Positions 1 through 7,676 of a DNA stretch of 64,000 nucleotides are shown in pieces; position 1 is the first letter of the stretch, and the number at the start of each line of letters is the position of its first letter. Location of the stretch: NCBI RefSeq assembly GCF_014274685.1, contig NZ_CP060393.1, forward strand, positions 186,001 through 250,000, written 5' to 3'. Below the pieces are notes generated by a model. That model saw only the letters and a program-made list of their open reading frames with translations, searched no databases and was not told the DNA's origin. A program made the position numbers and the translations under genes. The stretch comes from Edaphobacter sp. 4G125. GTDB taxonomy: Bacteria > Acidobacteriota > Terriglobia > Terriglobales > Acidobacteriaceae.

Positions 1-472
1 GCGGAGAGATATTTGTGCCCGTACCCAGACGTCCAATCGTTTGAACCCAGGCAAAGCAATGCTCCGTAAGCGTTGGGGGCTCGATCCCAAGTGCAAGTAA
101 CCAATTGAACTGAATACTCCACTCCGCTTTATCCGTATGCTGCACGATCTCTTCCGGACAGCAGAGCTTCTTATAGCGGGCCATGTGACTGATCGCTGTG
201 CCGAAGTTCTCGGTTGAGAGAACAGCGATCCCCAGCGGATCAAAACGCTCGGGCCTTGTCTCGGTAGCGAGCCTCAGGCTGATGGCAGGATCTCCGCTGA
301 CCTCGCCGATGGACCGCCAGAGGGCGAAGAACTCCTCCGTGCTTAAGAGAATGCGTGTCTGCTGAAAGAGGTCCTGGGAGAGTCCGGCTCTGCGCAAAAC
401 GTCAGAGACACGGACGCCCAGTTCTTCCAATTTCGTATTGAGGCGGCCAGGAACTCGAAAGCGTTTATTCAT
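1..472 (-). CDS. AraC-family transcriptional regulator, N-terminal part (cut by window edge)
   Basis: Reading the minus strand from an ATG at 472 gives an open frame of about 157 codons that runs off the window start. It begins MNKRFRVPGRLNTKLEELGV and continues with the helical pattern of the N-terminal ligand-binding domain of AraC regulators of the OruR/ArgR-like (arabinose_bd, PF12625) type, including an RPERFDPLG-like stretch. The C-terminal HTH lies outside the window, so the class is inferred from the N-terminal half. The start codon is only 2 nt beyond the stop of the alcohol dehydrogenase at 475-1533, so the two are probably co-transcribed and the regulator may control that gene. Confidence 0.75.
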   Translation of the reverse strand, partial: MNKRFRVPGRLNTKLEELGVRVSDVLRRAGLSQDLFQQTRILLSTEEFFALWRSIGEVSGDPAISLRLATETRPERFDPLGIAVLSTENFGTAISHMARYKKLCCPEEIVQHTDKAEWSIQFNWLLALGIEPPTLTEHCFAWVQTIGRLGTGTNISP

Positions 473-474
473 GA

Positions 475-1533
475 TTACTCGGACCGTAAAGAGGCCATAT
501 CGATAGTGAAGCGATACTTCACATCGGACTTGAGCAGTCTCTCGTAAGCTTCGTTGACCTTCTGGATGGGGATGACCTCCACATCGGCGGTAATGTTGTG
601 CTCACCGCAGAAGTCGAGCATCTCCTGGGTTTCGGCGATTCCGCCAATCGGCGAACCGGAGAGGCTACGACGTCCAAAGATCAGACCAAAGGCAGGAATA
701 GAGAGCGGTTTATCGGGTGCTCCAACGAGAGTGAGGTTGCCATCGATCCGGAGCAGGTTGATGTACGCATTAATGTCGTGGTCAGCAGAGACCGCATCGA
801 GGATGAAGTCGAAGCTGCCAACATGCTTTGCCATCTCGTCTGCATTGCGCGAGATCACGACTTCATCGGCTCCGAGGCGCAATGCATCCTCTTTCTTGCT
901 GGGCGATGTGGTGAAGACAACGGTATGAGCGCCGAAGGCATGGGCGAATTTCACGCCCATGTGGCCCAGTCCGCCAAGACCGACGATGCCGACCTTCTTG
1001 CCTTTGGTTACTCCCCAATGGCGCAGTGGAGAGTAGGTCGTGATTCCAGCGCAGAGCAGAGGAGCTGCCGCGGCAAGATCGAGGTTCGATGGAACACGCA
1101 GAACAAAATGCTCATCGACGACGATGGTGTCGGAATATCCGCCAAGGGTTCCGCCTCCCAACTGTTTGTCCTGCGAACCGAAGGTGAGCACCATATTGGG
1201 GCAAAACTGCTCCAGGCCGGCCTCGCACTGTGGGCAGGTACCGTCGGAGTCCACCAGGCAACCTACAGCGGCAAGATCGCCAGGCTTGAACTTGGTGACG
1301 GCATAGCCCACCTTCGTAACGCGGCCTATGATCTCGTGCCCGGGAACGCAGGGGTAGATCGTCGGCATGACGTCACTCCACTCGTTACGAGCGTAGTGAA
1401 GATCGGAGTGACAGATTCCGCAGAACAGAATCTCGATCTGTACGTCGTGCTCGGCTGGATCGCGCCGCGCGATCGTGGTGGGGGCGAGCGGCGATTTCGC
1501 ACTAGCAGCGGAGTAGGCTTTTACGTTGTTCAT
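475..1533 (-). CDS. Zinc-dependent NAD(P) alcohol dehydrogenase, cinnamyl-alcohol/YahK type
   Basis: 352 aa, full length for the medium-chain dehydrogenase family. The catalytic-zinc motifs CGICHSDLHYA and GHE are near the N-terminus. The structural-zinc loop reads VDSDGTCPQCEAGLEQFC, with Asp where the usual first Cys stands. The Rossmann motif GLGGLGHMG is in the second half. It should reduce or oxidise aldehydes and alcohols with NAD(P)H in the cytoplasm; similarity is closest to the YahK/AdhC group, and the substrate is unknown. It is followed after 2 nt by an AraC-type regulator. The Cys-to-Asp change is seen directly; its effect is not known. Confidence 0.9.
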   Translation of the reverse strand: MNNVKAYSAASAKSPLAPTTIARRDPAEHDVQIEILFCGICHSDLHYARNEWSDVMPTIYPCVPGHEIIGRVTKVGYAVTKFKPGDLAAVGCLVDSDGTCPQCEAGLEQFCPNMVLTFGSQDKQLGGGTLGGYSDTIVVDEHFVLRVPSNLDLAAAAPLLCAGITTYSPLRHWGVTKGKKVGIVGLGGLGHMGVKFAHAFGAHTVVFTTSPSKKEDALRLGADEVVISRNADEMAKHVGSFDFILDAVSADHDINAYINLLRIDGNLTLVGAPDKPLSIPAFGLIFGRRSLSGSPIGGIAETQEMLDFCGEHNITADVEVIPIQKVNEAYERLLKSDVKYRFTIDMASLRSE

Positions 1534-1681
1534 GCCTCTACGTTAGATGTTGGACGTATGGCACGATATGCAAAATCCGCCATTCTATCTGCACAGCGCG
1601 CCAGACTTTCTGACTCACTTCTTCGAGCCATGGGATTGGAGATCCTGAAACTTCTGCAACTCTTTGGCTATACTGCCGTTT

Positions 1682-2929
1682 ATGCTTCGCATCCTGGTTC
1701 TCAGCCTTCTCTCCTGCGCGCTTGCTGCACAGGCACAGCAGTACGATCTCGTTCTCCGCAACGGCCACGTCATCGATCCGAAGAACAACGTCGATGCCAA
1801 GCTCGACGTCGCCGTCCGCGATGGCAAGATCGCAGCGATTGAACCTTCGATTCCTGCCAGCGCGGCCAAGCAGGCCGTCGACATCTCCGGCCTCTACCTC
1901 ACCCCCGGACTCGTCGATATCCACGAGCATGTCTTTATCGGGCTTCGTCATAACGCCTGGGGGAATGGCGATCTCTCCGTCCAGGCCGATGTCATGGCCA
2001 CTCCCAATGGAGTGACAACGATTGCGGATGCCGGCTCCTCCGGCTGGCGCGACTTCCCTGAGTTCCGCCGCCGTGTGATCGACACCTCGAAGACGCGCAT
2101 CTTTGCCTTCGTCAACATCGTTGGCGCAGGTATGGCCGCAAGCGACGATGCCGCCGAGCAGAACGAGCATGATATGGATCTCGATGCGCTCTCCAAACTC
2201 ATCGAGCAGAACCGCGACATCATCGTGGGCATCAAGACTGCACACTGGGAGCAACCCAACTTCATCTCGGTCCGGAAGGCGGTTGAAGCTGGCACACGCA
2301 ATCACCTTCCCGTGATGGTTGACTTCGGCTGGTTCGACAACAAATCGTATGAGGAGATGATCCGCACCATCCTGCGGCCGGGAGACATCAGCACACACGT
2401 CTTCCGCATGCCTGCGCCGCTGCTCACTCCCGATGGCAAACCTGCACCCTACATGCTCGATGCACGCAAGCGCGGCATCAAGTTCGATGTCGGACACGGC
2501 GGCGGATCCTTCAACTTTGCTCTCGCCGAACCGATGATCAAGGGTGGCTTCTTCCCGGATTCGATCTCGACCGACCTCCACATTGGCTCAGCCACGGGTG
2601 TGATGCTGAATATGCCGAATGTGATGAGCAAGATTCTTGCGCTCGGAGTTCCGCTCAAGGAAGTGATTCGCGAGTCCACGACGAACCCGGCGACAGAGAT
2701 TGGGCATCCTGAGTTGGGCCAGATTGCAGTTGGCTCCGTAGCCGACATCGCTGTGCTTCGTGTTGATCACGGACACTTCGGTTATGCCGATCTTGCCGGA
2801 GGTAAGGTAGACGGCACCGAACGCATTGTGCCCGAGATGACCGTCCGTGCCGGTCATGTTGTCTTCGACCTCAACGCCCGCACGGCTGTGCCCTGGCGCG
2901 AAGGGCATCTGAAATACTCACCTCGATAA
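1682..2929 (+). CDS. Exported amidohydrolase/deacetylase-family metallohydrolase
   Basis: 415 aa from the ATG at 1682; a TTG at 1664 in frame is less likely because the ATG gives a clean signal peptide, MLRILVLSLLSCALAAQAQQ. The fold is the dihydroorotase-like TIM barrel. The metal motif is HEH (residues 81-83), the likely bridging Lys is in GIKTAH (185), with His in STHVF (239), GHGGG (272) and the catalytic Asp in STDLH (298). At the beta-5 position, where many relatives have MVHIG, this protein reads MVDFG, so one metal-binding His is replaced by Asp. It probably hydrolyses a cyclic amide or acylated amino compound outside the cytoplasm. Substrate unknown; single gene, no clear operon. Confidence 0.85.
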   Translation: MLRILVLSLLSCALAAQAQQYDLVLRNGHVIDPKNNVDAKLDVAVRDGKIAAIEPSIPASAAKQAVDISGLYLTPGLVDIHEHVFIGLRHNAWGNGDLSVQADVMATPNGVTTIADAGSSGWRDFPEFRRRVIDTSKTRIFAFVNIVGAGMAASDDAAEQNEHDMDLDALSKLIEQNRDIIVGIKTAHWEQPNFISVRKAVEAGTRNHLPVMVDFGWFDNKSYEEMIRTILRPGDISTHVFRMPAPLLTPDGKPAPYMLDARKRGIKFDVGHGGGSFNFALAEPMIKGGFFPDSISTDLHIGSATGVMLNMPNVMSKILALGVPLKEVIRESTTNPATEIGHPELGQIAVGSVADIAVLRVDHGHFGYADLAGGKVDGTERIVPEMTVRAGHVVFDLNARTAVPWREGHLKYSPR

Positions 2930-2948
2930 ACCTTTCGACAGAAGCTTT

Positions 2949-2983
2949 ACTCCAGAGGTACTGCATTCCGTATCCTCTGGAGT
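2949..2983 (+). other. Hairpin after the amidohydrolase gene
   Basis: A 10-bp inverted repeat (ACTCCAGAGG at 2949-2958 and its partner at 2974-2983) with a 15-nt loop, 20 nt after the stop at 2929. No T-run follows, so it is not a classical intrinsic terminator; it may still end or stabilise the transcript before the next gene at 3006. Confidence 0.4.
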
Positions 2984-3005
2984 AACCTTAGGTTAAGGTC
3001 TGGTT

Positions 3006-4226
3006 ATGGCGATCCCACATATTCGCCGGTACCTTCTCTTCGTTCCGCTGCTCCTTCCTCTCAGCGTGAACGGGCAGGTTCAGACGGTCGCTGACGACAT
3101 GGAGAACTGCCGCGTCCACCGCGTCACGAGTCTCCCTGGAAGTCATCAGTTCGCCAGCGAATATATCGAAACCATCGCCAGCGATCCCACCAACGACAAT
3201 CCAAACGTGATCTGGGGCCTCACAACTGATCTCAGCAATGCGCTGCCACAGCAAAGTCGAGCGATGTACATTTCGAAATCGACGGACGGTGGCGCTACAT
3301 GGTCCCAGGTCGCGCGAATCGGTTCGAGATATTTCGACGAACACATCGGCGAGGGCATACGAAACGGATTGAGCATCTCACCGGGCGGTTCATCCTTTAT
3401 CGTCACGACCCAACGAGGAGCCTTTGAGGTCATTCCGCAGCCGAGCATATCTTCACCGGTGGTGAAAACAATCGTCGGCCCGCAGGTTCCGGATTCGCCT
3501 CCTAAAATTCCTATCGCAAAGCATCCGGGCGATCCTGTCAGGGCAAACATCGTCCAGATGACCTCCGACGGCAAACACCTCATCCTCGGATATGGGTACT
3601 TCGATCTGGACCCGAAGCTCTTTACCTATCACAAAGACGGGGATGGCTCATGGGTCGAGGATGGCCCCCTGCCTCCCATTCCCACCGATATGGATCTCCT
3701 CTCTGTCCAATTCGATGAGCCGAAGCGCGCTGACCCTCGCTTTCTCTATGTGGGGACAGGCGATCAGGCCTACCTGCTGAACCTTCGCAGCATGAAGTGG
3801 AGTCGCATCGATGGTGTTGGGCCGGACTCCGCAATCCACAACATGAATGTGGTGGGAGGACTTCATCTTGCGGCCTGCTGGGGGATCTACAACCCTGTAG
3901 GTCCCGGCATGGTCGAGCGCGTGACCAATGCTCACTTCCTGCTGCATCGAACCTCTGACGAAGCAGGCTCCAACATCCGGGCGTATAGCGTTGAGGTTGA
4001 TCCTGCACAACCAGACCATGAAGTGGTCACCTCTCTCACCGGGGTTTACATCAGCGACGACCGCGGCGAAACCTGGCGGAGGATCAACGATCTTCCCAAT
4101 GAAGAGTTCCGCACCTCGCACATCAACTCCGACGGAAGCATTCTGGTCTCGGGAGTCGCGGGAACGTTCCTGATCAATCCTTTTTCCGATACATGCGAGC
4201 CGCATCTGAAGCGTCGCAAGAAGTGA
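3006..4226 (+). CDS. Secreted BNR/Asp-box repeat beta-propeller protein (sialidase-like fold)
   Basis: 406 aa with an N-terminal signal peptide (MAIPHIRRYLLFVPLLLPLS, cleavage near VNGQ). Asp-box motifs of the S-x-D-x-G-x-T-W kind are visible: STDGGATWSQV around residue 90 and SDDRGETWRRI near residue 355. Such repeats mark sialidase/sortilin/photosystem-stability-factor-like propellers. No sialidase catalytic Arg triad or Tyr-Glu pair is evident, so enzymatic activity is not claimed. Its upstream neighbour is also exported, but a separate hairpin lies between them. Best described as an exported propeller of unknown ligand. Confidence 0.7.
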   Translation: MAIPHIRRYLLFVPLLLPLSVNGQVQTVADDMENCRVHRVTSLPGSHQFASEYIETIASDPTNDNPNVIWGLTTDLSNALPQQSRAMYISKSTDGGATWSQVARIGSRYFDEHIGEGIRNGLSISPGGSSFIVTTQRGAFEVIPQPSISSPVVKTIVGPQVPDSPPKIPIAKHPGDPVRANIVQMTSDGKHLILGYGYFDLDPKLFTYHKDGDGSWVEDGPLPPIPTDMDLLSVQFDEPKRADPRFLYVGTGDQAYLLNLRSMKWSRIDGVGPDSAIHNMNVVGGLHLAACWGIYNPVGPGMVERVTNAHFLLHRTSDEAGSNIRAYSVEVDPAQPDHEVVTSLTGVYISDDRGETWRRINDLPNEEFRTSHINSDGSILVSGVAGTFLINPFSDTCEPHLKRRKK

Positions 4227-4562
4227 CCGCAGCTTTATCAACATCCCACTCTCGCTACGGAGTCATTAGCCACGAGACCTCATCAAACGTGTCATCTTGA
4301 GCGGAGCCCTGTGAGAGCAAGGGCGTAGTCGAAGGATCTGTGGTTTGCTTTGGTTGAGCAATAGAACTTCAGAAAGACCGCAGATCCTTCGACTGCGTTT
4401 GGCGCGTTAATGTGCGCCAAACTTCGCTCAGGATGACACTTTCTGAATAATCTAGCGAGCAAGTTGGCTCCGTAGCTTTGACCTTCTTCCGGACAGGTGC
4501 TACAGTCCTTCCATCTCTCCAATCGGGCCGCGTTTCTCAAATCTCTCCTCAGGAGAACCTCC
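4227..4562. other. 336-nt intergenic region holding a palindromic repeat element
   Basis: No gene was found here. The middle part (4291-4437) is an imperfect long inverted repeat, listed separately. The final 60 nt contain the leader of the PEP-CTERM gene with an AGGAG-type ribosome-binding site just before 4563. Confidence 0.7.
4291..4437. repeat. MITE/REP-like palindromic intergenic element
   Basis: The outer ends GTCATCTTGAGCGGAG (4291-4306) and CTTCGCTCAGGATGAC (4422-4437) are near-perfect reverse complements. The inner arms AGTCGAAGGATCTGTGGT (about 4326-4343) and ACCGCAGATCCTTCGACT (about 4377-4394) pair with one mismatch. The whole 147-bp unit can fold back on itself. There is no coding capacity. 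Elements with GTCATCCTGAGCG ends are common between genes in Acidobacteria and other soil bacteria (known from experience, not checked here). A half-copy of the end sequence occurs at 25344-25357. Confidence 0.75.
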
Positions 4563-5141
4563 ATGAGAACGAAGCTCTTCCTTCTTTGTCTCGTTCTGTC
4601 TTCTTTTGCGATCCTTACCCCGGCCGTCCATGCGGATCTGCTGCCCATCGGAACCTACTGGCTTTCGGCCGATACGCCAACTTCGGGGATTCATTCCGGC
4701 TCCGATGTAGGCACCCTCACCGGAACCCTGACCTTCGATGCGTCTTCAATCCTCGTATCGGCTGATCTCGTCTTTGACGACATCACCTCGGGAAAGACCT
4801 TCTCCTTCACCAACCCCGGCGCCACCAACATCCAGATACCGCCGCCCCCGCCCGGCCTGGTCAGCGCGACCATCTATAACGCGATCAATCCCAGCGAGCT
4901 TTACCAGTTCAGCATCCGAATCCCGAGTAATTCGTCCGGCGTTTTCACACTCAACTGTGGAACCGACTGCGACACATGGATGCTCGTAAACGATGGCGGA
5001 CCAACTCTGACGTATGTCGAGGTCGCCGGAACAATCACACCGGTTCCCGAACCCTCTTCTCTAATGCTCTTTGGAACAGGTCTCTTTGGAGCTTTCACTG
5101 TACTGCGGGCCATACATGCACACAGGAAACAGCGCGTGTAG
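4563..5141 (+). CDS. PEP-CTERM sorting-domain surface protein
   Basis: 192 aa from the ATG at 4563, chosen because it follows an AGGAG site and gives a clean signal peptide (MRTKLFLLCLVLSSFAILTP, cleavage near VHADLL). The middle is a Ser/Thr/Gly-rich beta domain with a proline patch IPPPPPGLV. The C-terminus is a textbook PEP-CTERM tag: VPEPSS, a hydrophobic stretch LMLFGTGLFGAFTVLRAI, then basic residues HAHRKQR. Such proteins are cut and anchored or released by exosortase (EpsH family), usually alongside exopolysaccharide. No exosortase is in the window. A strong terminator follows at 5168-5194. Confidence 0.9.
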   Translation: MRTKLFLLCLVLSSFAILTPAVHADLLPIGTYWLSADTPTSGIHSGSDVGTLTGTLTFDASSILVSADLVFDDITSGKTFSFTNPGATNIQIPPPPPGLVSATIYNAINPSELYQFSIRIPSNSSGVFTLNCGTDCDTWMLVNDGGPTLTYVEVAGTITPVPEPSSLMLFGTGLFGAFTVLRAIHAHRKQRV

Positions 5142-5167
5142 CTTCTCCGCCTCGGCGGAATGCATGC

Positions 5168-5194
5168 GGGGCCAGACAACTGGCCCCCTTTTTT
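5168..5194 (+). terminator. Intrinsic terminator of the PEP-CTERM gene
   Basis: Stem GGGGCCA (5168-5174) and TGGCCCC (5181-5187), six-base loop, then C and six T residues (5189-5194). It lies 26 nt after the stop at 5141 and touches the stop of the convergent DUF2277 gene. Confidence 0.85.
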
Positions 5195-5459
5195 ATCCAA
5201 ACCGATTCGCGCTGCGGGCCTTTGCTTTGGCAGCTTCTTCTTCGCGATTCTTCGGGGGCGCAGTCGTCTCGAGCGAGGCAAGAAGCTGTGACGACACATG
5301 AACCACTCCGTCGATCGCTGCCAGAAATGCGGCTTCGTTCGCCTTAGAGGGCTTATTGAAACCGCTGATCTTTCTTACAAACTGCAGCGAAGCGGCCCGA
5401 ATCTCATCTTCCGTCACGGGCGGGTCGAAGTTGAAGAGCATCCTGATATTCCGGCACAT
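5193..5459 (-). CDS. DUF2277 family small protein
   Basis: 88 aa, the usual size of this family. It starts MCRNIRMLFNFDPPVTEDEI and carries the typical core AASLQFVRKISGFNKPSKANE and ending TAPPKNREEEAAKAKARSA. Relatives occur widely in Actinobacteria, Acidobacteria and Proteobacteria as short soluble proteins of unknown function. The gene lies between the convergent PEP-CTERM gene and the MBL hydrolase gene at 5542, which is on the same strand upstream; the 82-nt gap allows co-transcription. No function can be assigned. Confidence 0.85.
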   Translation of the reverse strand: MCRNIRMLFNFDPPVTEDEIRAASLQFVRKISGFNKPSKANEAAFLAAIDGVVHVSSQLLASLETTAPPKNREEEAAKAKARSANRFG

Positions 5460-5541
5460 TTGCAGAACCTTCAGCGCAGAGATTGGCGAACAATCGATCC
5501 TTGTACTTCAACTTTACGCCCGTGCCTGATCTTCTCTCCCG

Positions 5542-6456
5542 CTATCGGTCACTTTTCACCACGGGCTTTCCCTTCTCGTTCCACTCAATTCGCGCCATCG
5601 GGGTGTGATGGTCATGAGTAAAAAGTACGAGCCAATTCTCCGGGATCGCCCTCTGATAGAAGCGTTTGCGTTGGGCGATTGTTTCCAACGGATCGAGATC
5701 GTATCCCATCACCCACGTAGGGTCGAGATGCGCCGTCGTTGGAATCAGGTCGGAGATGTAGCAGGCGTGCTGCCCACCGGACTCGATATGGACAGCCATC
5801 AACTGACGCGTATGCCCAGGGAAGAGTTCGACGGAGATCCCGGGAACGATCTCCGGGTTCTTCGCAATCCCTTCCGTCGTCAGCAGCGTCATCTGCCCCG
5901 ATTCGATCAGCGGATCGTAGTTGGGCGAAAGATAGCTGACCCGGTCGCGGTCCAGTTGCAGATGTCCGTGCTCCACCTCACCACGATGCGCAAAGTAACG
6001 GGCGCGGGGAAACGTCGGGGTCACCGAACCATCCGGATGAAGTGTCGTGTTCCAGCCGCAGTGGTCAAAATGCAGGTGAGAGTTGATGACGATGTCCACC
6101 TCTTCCGGCTTCACTCCCGCAGCAGCAAGAGAGGTAGGAAGCAGCTCCTGATTCTGGTGGATCTCGCGCATCTTCTCGTTCTGCTTATTGCCGATCCCGG
6201 TCTCGATCACAACCGTATGGGAACCGGTACGCACGACAACCGTGTTCAACCCAAGCAGTATGCGGTTTAACTCGTCTGCCGGGGCGCGCTTCTGCCACAG
6301 TGTCTTCGGAACCACGCCAAACATTGCTCCACCGTCGAGGCAGTAGGGCCCGTCCGTGCACACGGTTAGATCGAAGCTGCCAAGCTTCGTGCGAGCGCGA
6401 ACCAGATCAGAAATGCCAGGAAGGGAAGAAGAAGACTCAGCTATCATCCTGACCAT
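5542..6456 (-). CDS. MBL-fold metallo-hydrolase
   Basis: 304 aa from the ATG at 6456; a further ATG at 6447 is nearly as good. The frame stays open upstream to 6588, but that part overlaps the neighbouring zinc-ribbon gene and lacks MBL-like sequence. The metal-binding motif NSHLHFDHCGW is present, followed by the later ligands in FPGHTRQLM, CYISDL and the C-terminal THDHHTPM. The N-terminal VVPKTLW and GLNTVVVRTG segments resemble the lactonase/quorum-quenching and YtnP-like groups. It probably hydrolyses a lactone or ester in the cytoplasm; no signal peptide. Substrate unknown. Confidence 0.85.
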   Translation of the reverse strand: MVRMIAESSSSLPGISDLVRARTKLGSFDLTVCTDGPYCLDGGAMFGVVPKTLWQKRAPADELNRILLGLNTVVVRTGSHTVVIETGIGNKQNEKMREIHQNQELLPTSLAAAGVKPEEVDIVINSHLHFDHCGWNTTLHPDGSVTPTFPRARYFAHRGEVEHGHLQLDRDRVSYLSPNYDPLIESGQMTLLTTEGIAKNPEIVPGISVELFPGHTRQLMAVHIESGGQHACYISDLIPTTAHLDPTWVMGYDLDPLETIAQRKRFYQRAIPENWLVLFTHDHHTPMARIEWNEKGKPVVKSDR

Positions 6457-6496
6457 GGTACGGCCAGGATGACCCCTTTTGGGTTGACCCGCCAGA

Positions 6497-6922
6497 TCAG
6501 GCGGCTTGGCGAGGTACGCCGGTTGCAACGGACATCGCCTCAGCGCTGCCCGCCACCAGAGCTGCAGCCGGGGGGTGAGTTGCAACAAGCTCTGTCGTCA
6601 TGGTGCTGACTGGGGTAGCCTGCTTGTTCTTGAAGCACTGACGGCACAGGACTGGTCGGCCCTGCGTCGGTTTAAACGGAACGGTGGTCTCGATTCCGCA
6701 CTCCGAACAATTCGTCCGTGTCTCTGTACGCGAGATGCCTGCTGCGGCAGGACCGGAACCGGTACGCGCCGCGGCTGCGCCTGCCCGCTTAAACTTGCAA
6801 GGTTTGCACCGCTTTGGATCGTTCTTGAATTGTTTGTCGAAGAAAAAGAGTTGTTCGCCCGCAGTGAAGATGAACTCTCCACCACAATCTGCACAGGTGA
6901 GGATCCTGTCTACGAATTCCAT
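6497..6922 (-). CDS. Double zinc-ribbon protein (CxxC/CxxC)
   Basis: 141 aa from the ATG at 6922 (MEFVDRILTCADCGGEF). A longer open frame reaching 7207 is rejected because the extra 95 residues look non-coding. Two zinc ribbons are visible: ILTCADCGGEF...CKPCK at residues about 8-45, of the zinc-ribbon type found before cold-shock-like RNA proteins, and TNCSECGIET...VLCRQCFK at about 72-103. An Ala/Thr-rich tail follows. The lineup CxxC-x17-CxxC suggests nucleic-acid or protein binding, but no direct function is known. It sits near rpsU, which is about 240 nt upstream on the same strand. Confidence 0.7.
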   Translation of the reverse strand: MEFVDRILTCADCGGEFIFTAGEQLFFFDKQFKNDPKRCKPCKFKRAGAAAARTGSGPAAAGISRTETRTNCSECGIETTVPFKPTQGRPVLCRQCFKNKQATPVSTMTTELVATHPPAAALVAGSAEAMSVATGVPRQAA

Positions 6923-7111
6923 AACCGCGTCTCCCGATCTGCGGAACAGGCAAACGCTCAAGCGGAATTTTGTTGGAATCTCCCGTGAGTAATCTACCTG
7001 CCGGATAGATGATCTAAACGCCTGGGAACCGCCATGAGGCGGAAAGCACTTCAATACAACCGGACTGCGAACCGGCCGACAGCGGGAGTCTATCGTCGGT
7101 TTGGTAAGCTG

Positions 7112-7146
7112 GGCCATCTCTCTTTGGTAACCTGCGAGAGATGGCC
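7112..7146 (-). other. Hairpin downstream of rpsU
   Basis: Perfect 11-bp inverted repeat GGCCATCTCTC (7112-7122) / GAGAGATGGCC (7136-7146), 14 nt past the rpsU stop. There is no clear T-run on either strand, so termination is possible but weakly supported. Confidence 0.5.
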
Positions 7147-7160
7147 TCAGGTGAAACTTG

Positions 7161-7358
7161 TTAGTCCTGCTCTTTGCGGACCTTCTTACGATTGCGCTTG
7201 CGGGCAAGGGCTTCTTTTACGCGCCTCTTTTCGCCCGGCTTCAGATAGAAGGAGTGACGCTTGACTTCCTTGATGATGTCCTCGGTCTGCACCTTGCGCT
7301 TAAAGCGACGAAGAGCATTCTCAAGCGGTTCACCTTCCTGAACTCGAACCTCTGCCAA
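7161..7358 (-). CDS. rpsU: 30S ribosomal protein S21
   Basis: 65 aa, the normal length. The sequence starts MAEVRVQEGEPLENALRRFK and keeps the family core (KRKVQTEDIIKEVK, HSFYLKPGEKRR) and lysine/arginine-rich tail (RKRNRKKVRKEQD). S21 joins the small subunit near the platform and helps initiation by base-pairing regions of 16S rRNA. A good ribosome-binding site, GGAGGTG, lies about 8 nt before the ATG on the minus strand. A hairpin follows the gene. Confidence 0.95.
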   Translation of the reverse strand: MAEVRVQEGEPLENALRRFKRKVQTEDIIKEVKRHSFYLKPGEKRRVKEALARKRNRKKVRKEQD

Positions 7359-7676
7359 TGAAAAACACCTCCAAACATACCCAGAGAGGGACAGCCTTCA
7401 GAATACCCCAAGTTCATACTGCATTTAAGGTTTTTCCTTGAAAATTGCTCGATTCCCCTTCTCACCTGCGAAGAATTGGCGTCTGGAAATCCTGTCAATA
7501 GTCGCCATAGAAGATAAGTCCTCTAAACCACACAAACGATTGCAGTAAGCAACATTTTTCAAAGTGCGGATTCGATACCCGCCGATTGTTATCCTTAAAT
7601 CAGCGATACAACGAATCGATCCAGCATGGGAGAGAGCCATTCGGCTTCTCTCCCATTTCTTTTTCAAGGGAGAACG
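7359..7676. other. 318-nt divergent intergenic region (rpsU / lysozyme)
   Basis: Contains the rpsU ribosome-binding site on the minus strand near 7366-7372 and, on the plus strand, a leader of unknown start that ends in the intrinsic terminator at 7627-7664. I see no open frame with coding character and no complete tRNA. A tRNA T-arm-like string near 7565-7582 has no matching acceptor stem. Confidence 0.55.
7627..7664 (+). terminator. Strong intrinsic terminator immediately before the lysozyme RBS (possible attenuator)
   Basis: Stem TGGGAGAG-AGCC (7627-7638), loop ATTC, and GGCT-T-CTCTCCCA (7643-7655): 12 pairs with one bulged T. It is followed by TTTCTTTTT (7656-7664). The lysozyme ribosome-binding site AAGGGAGA starts at 7667 and the ATG is at 7677. 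A terminator this close to a start codon must either end an upstream short transcript or act as an attenuator for the lysozyme gene. Confidence 0.8.

Noticed and set aside
598-1842. Long plus-strand open frame opposite the alcohol dehydrogenase
   Set aside because: It is antisense to a well-conserved enzyme; its translation has no recognisable domain and reflects codon bias of the real gene.
7565-7582. tRNA T-arm-like string (GCGGATTCGATACCCGC)
   Set aside because: The stem has a mismatch and no acceptor, D-arm or anticodon arm with correct spacing can be drawn around it.
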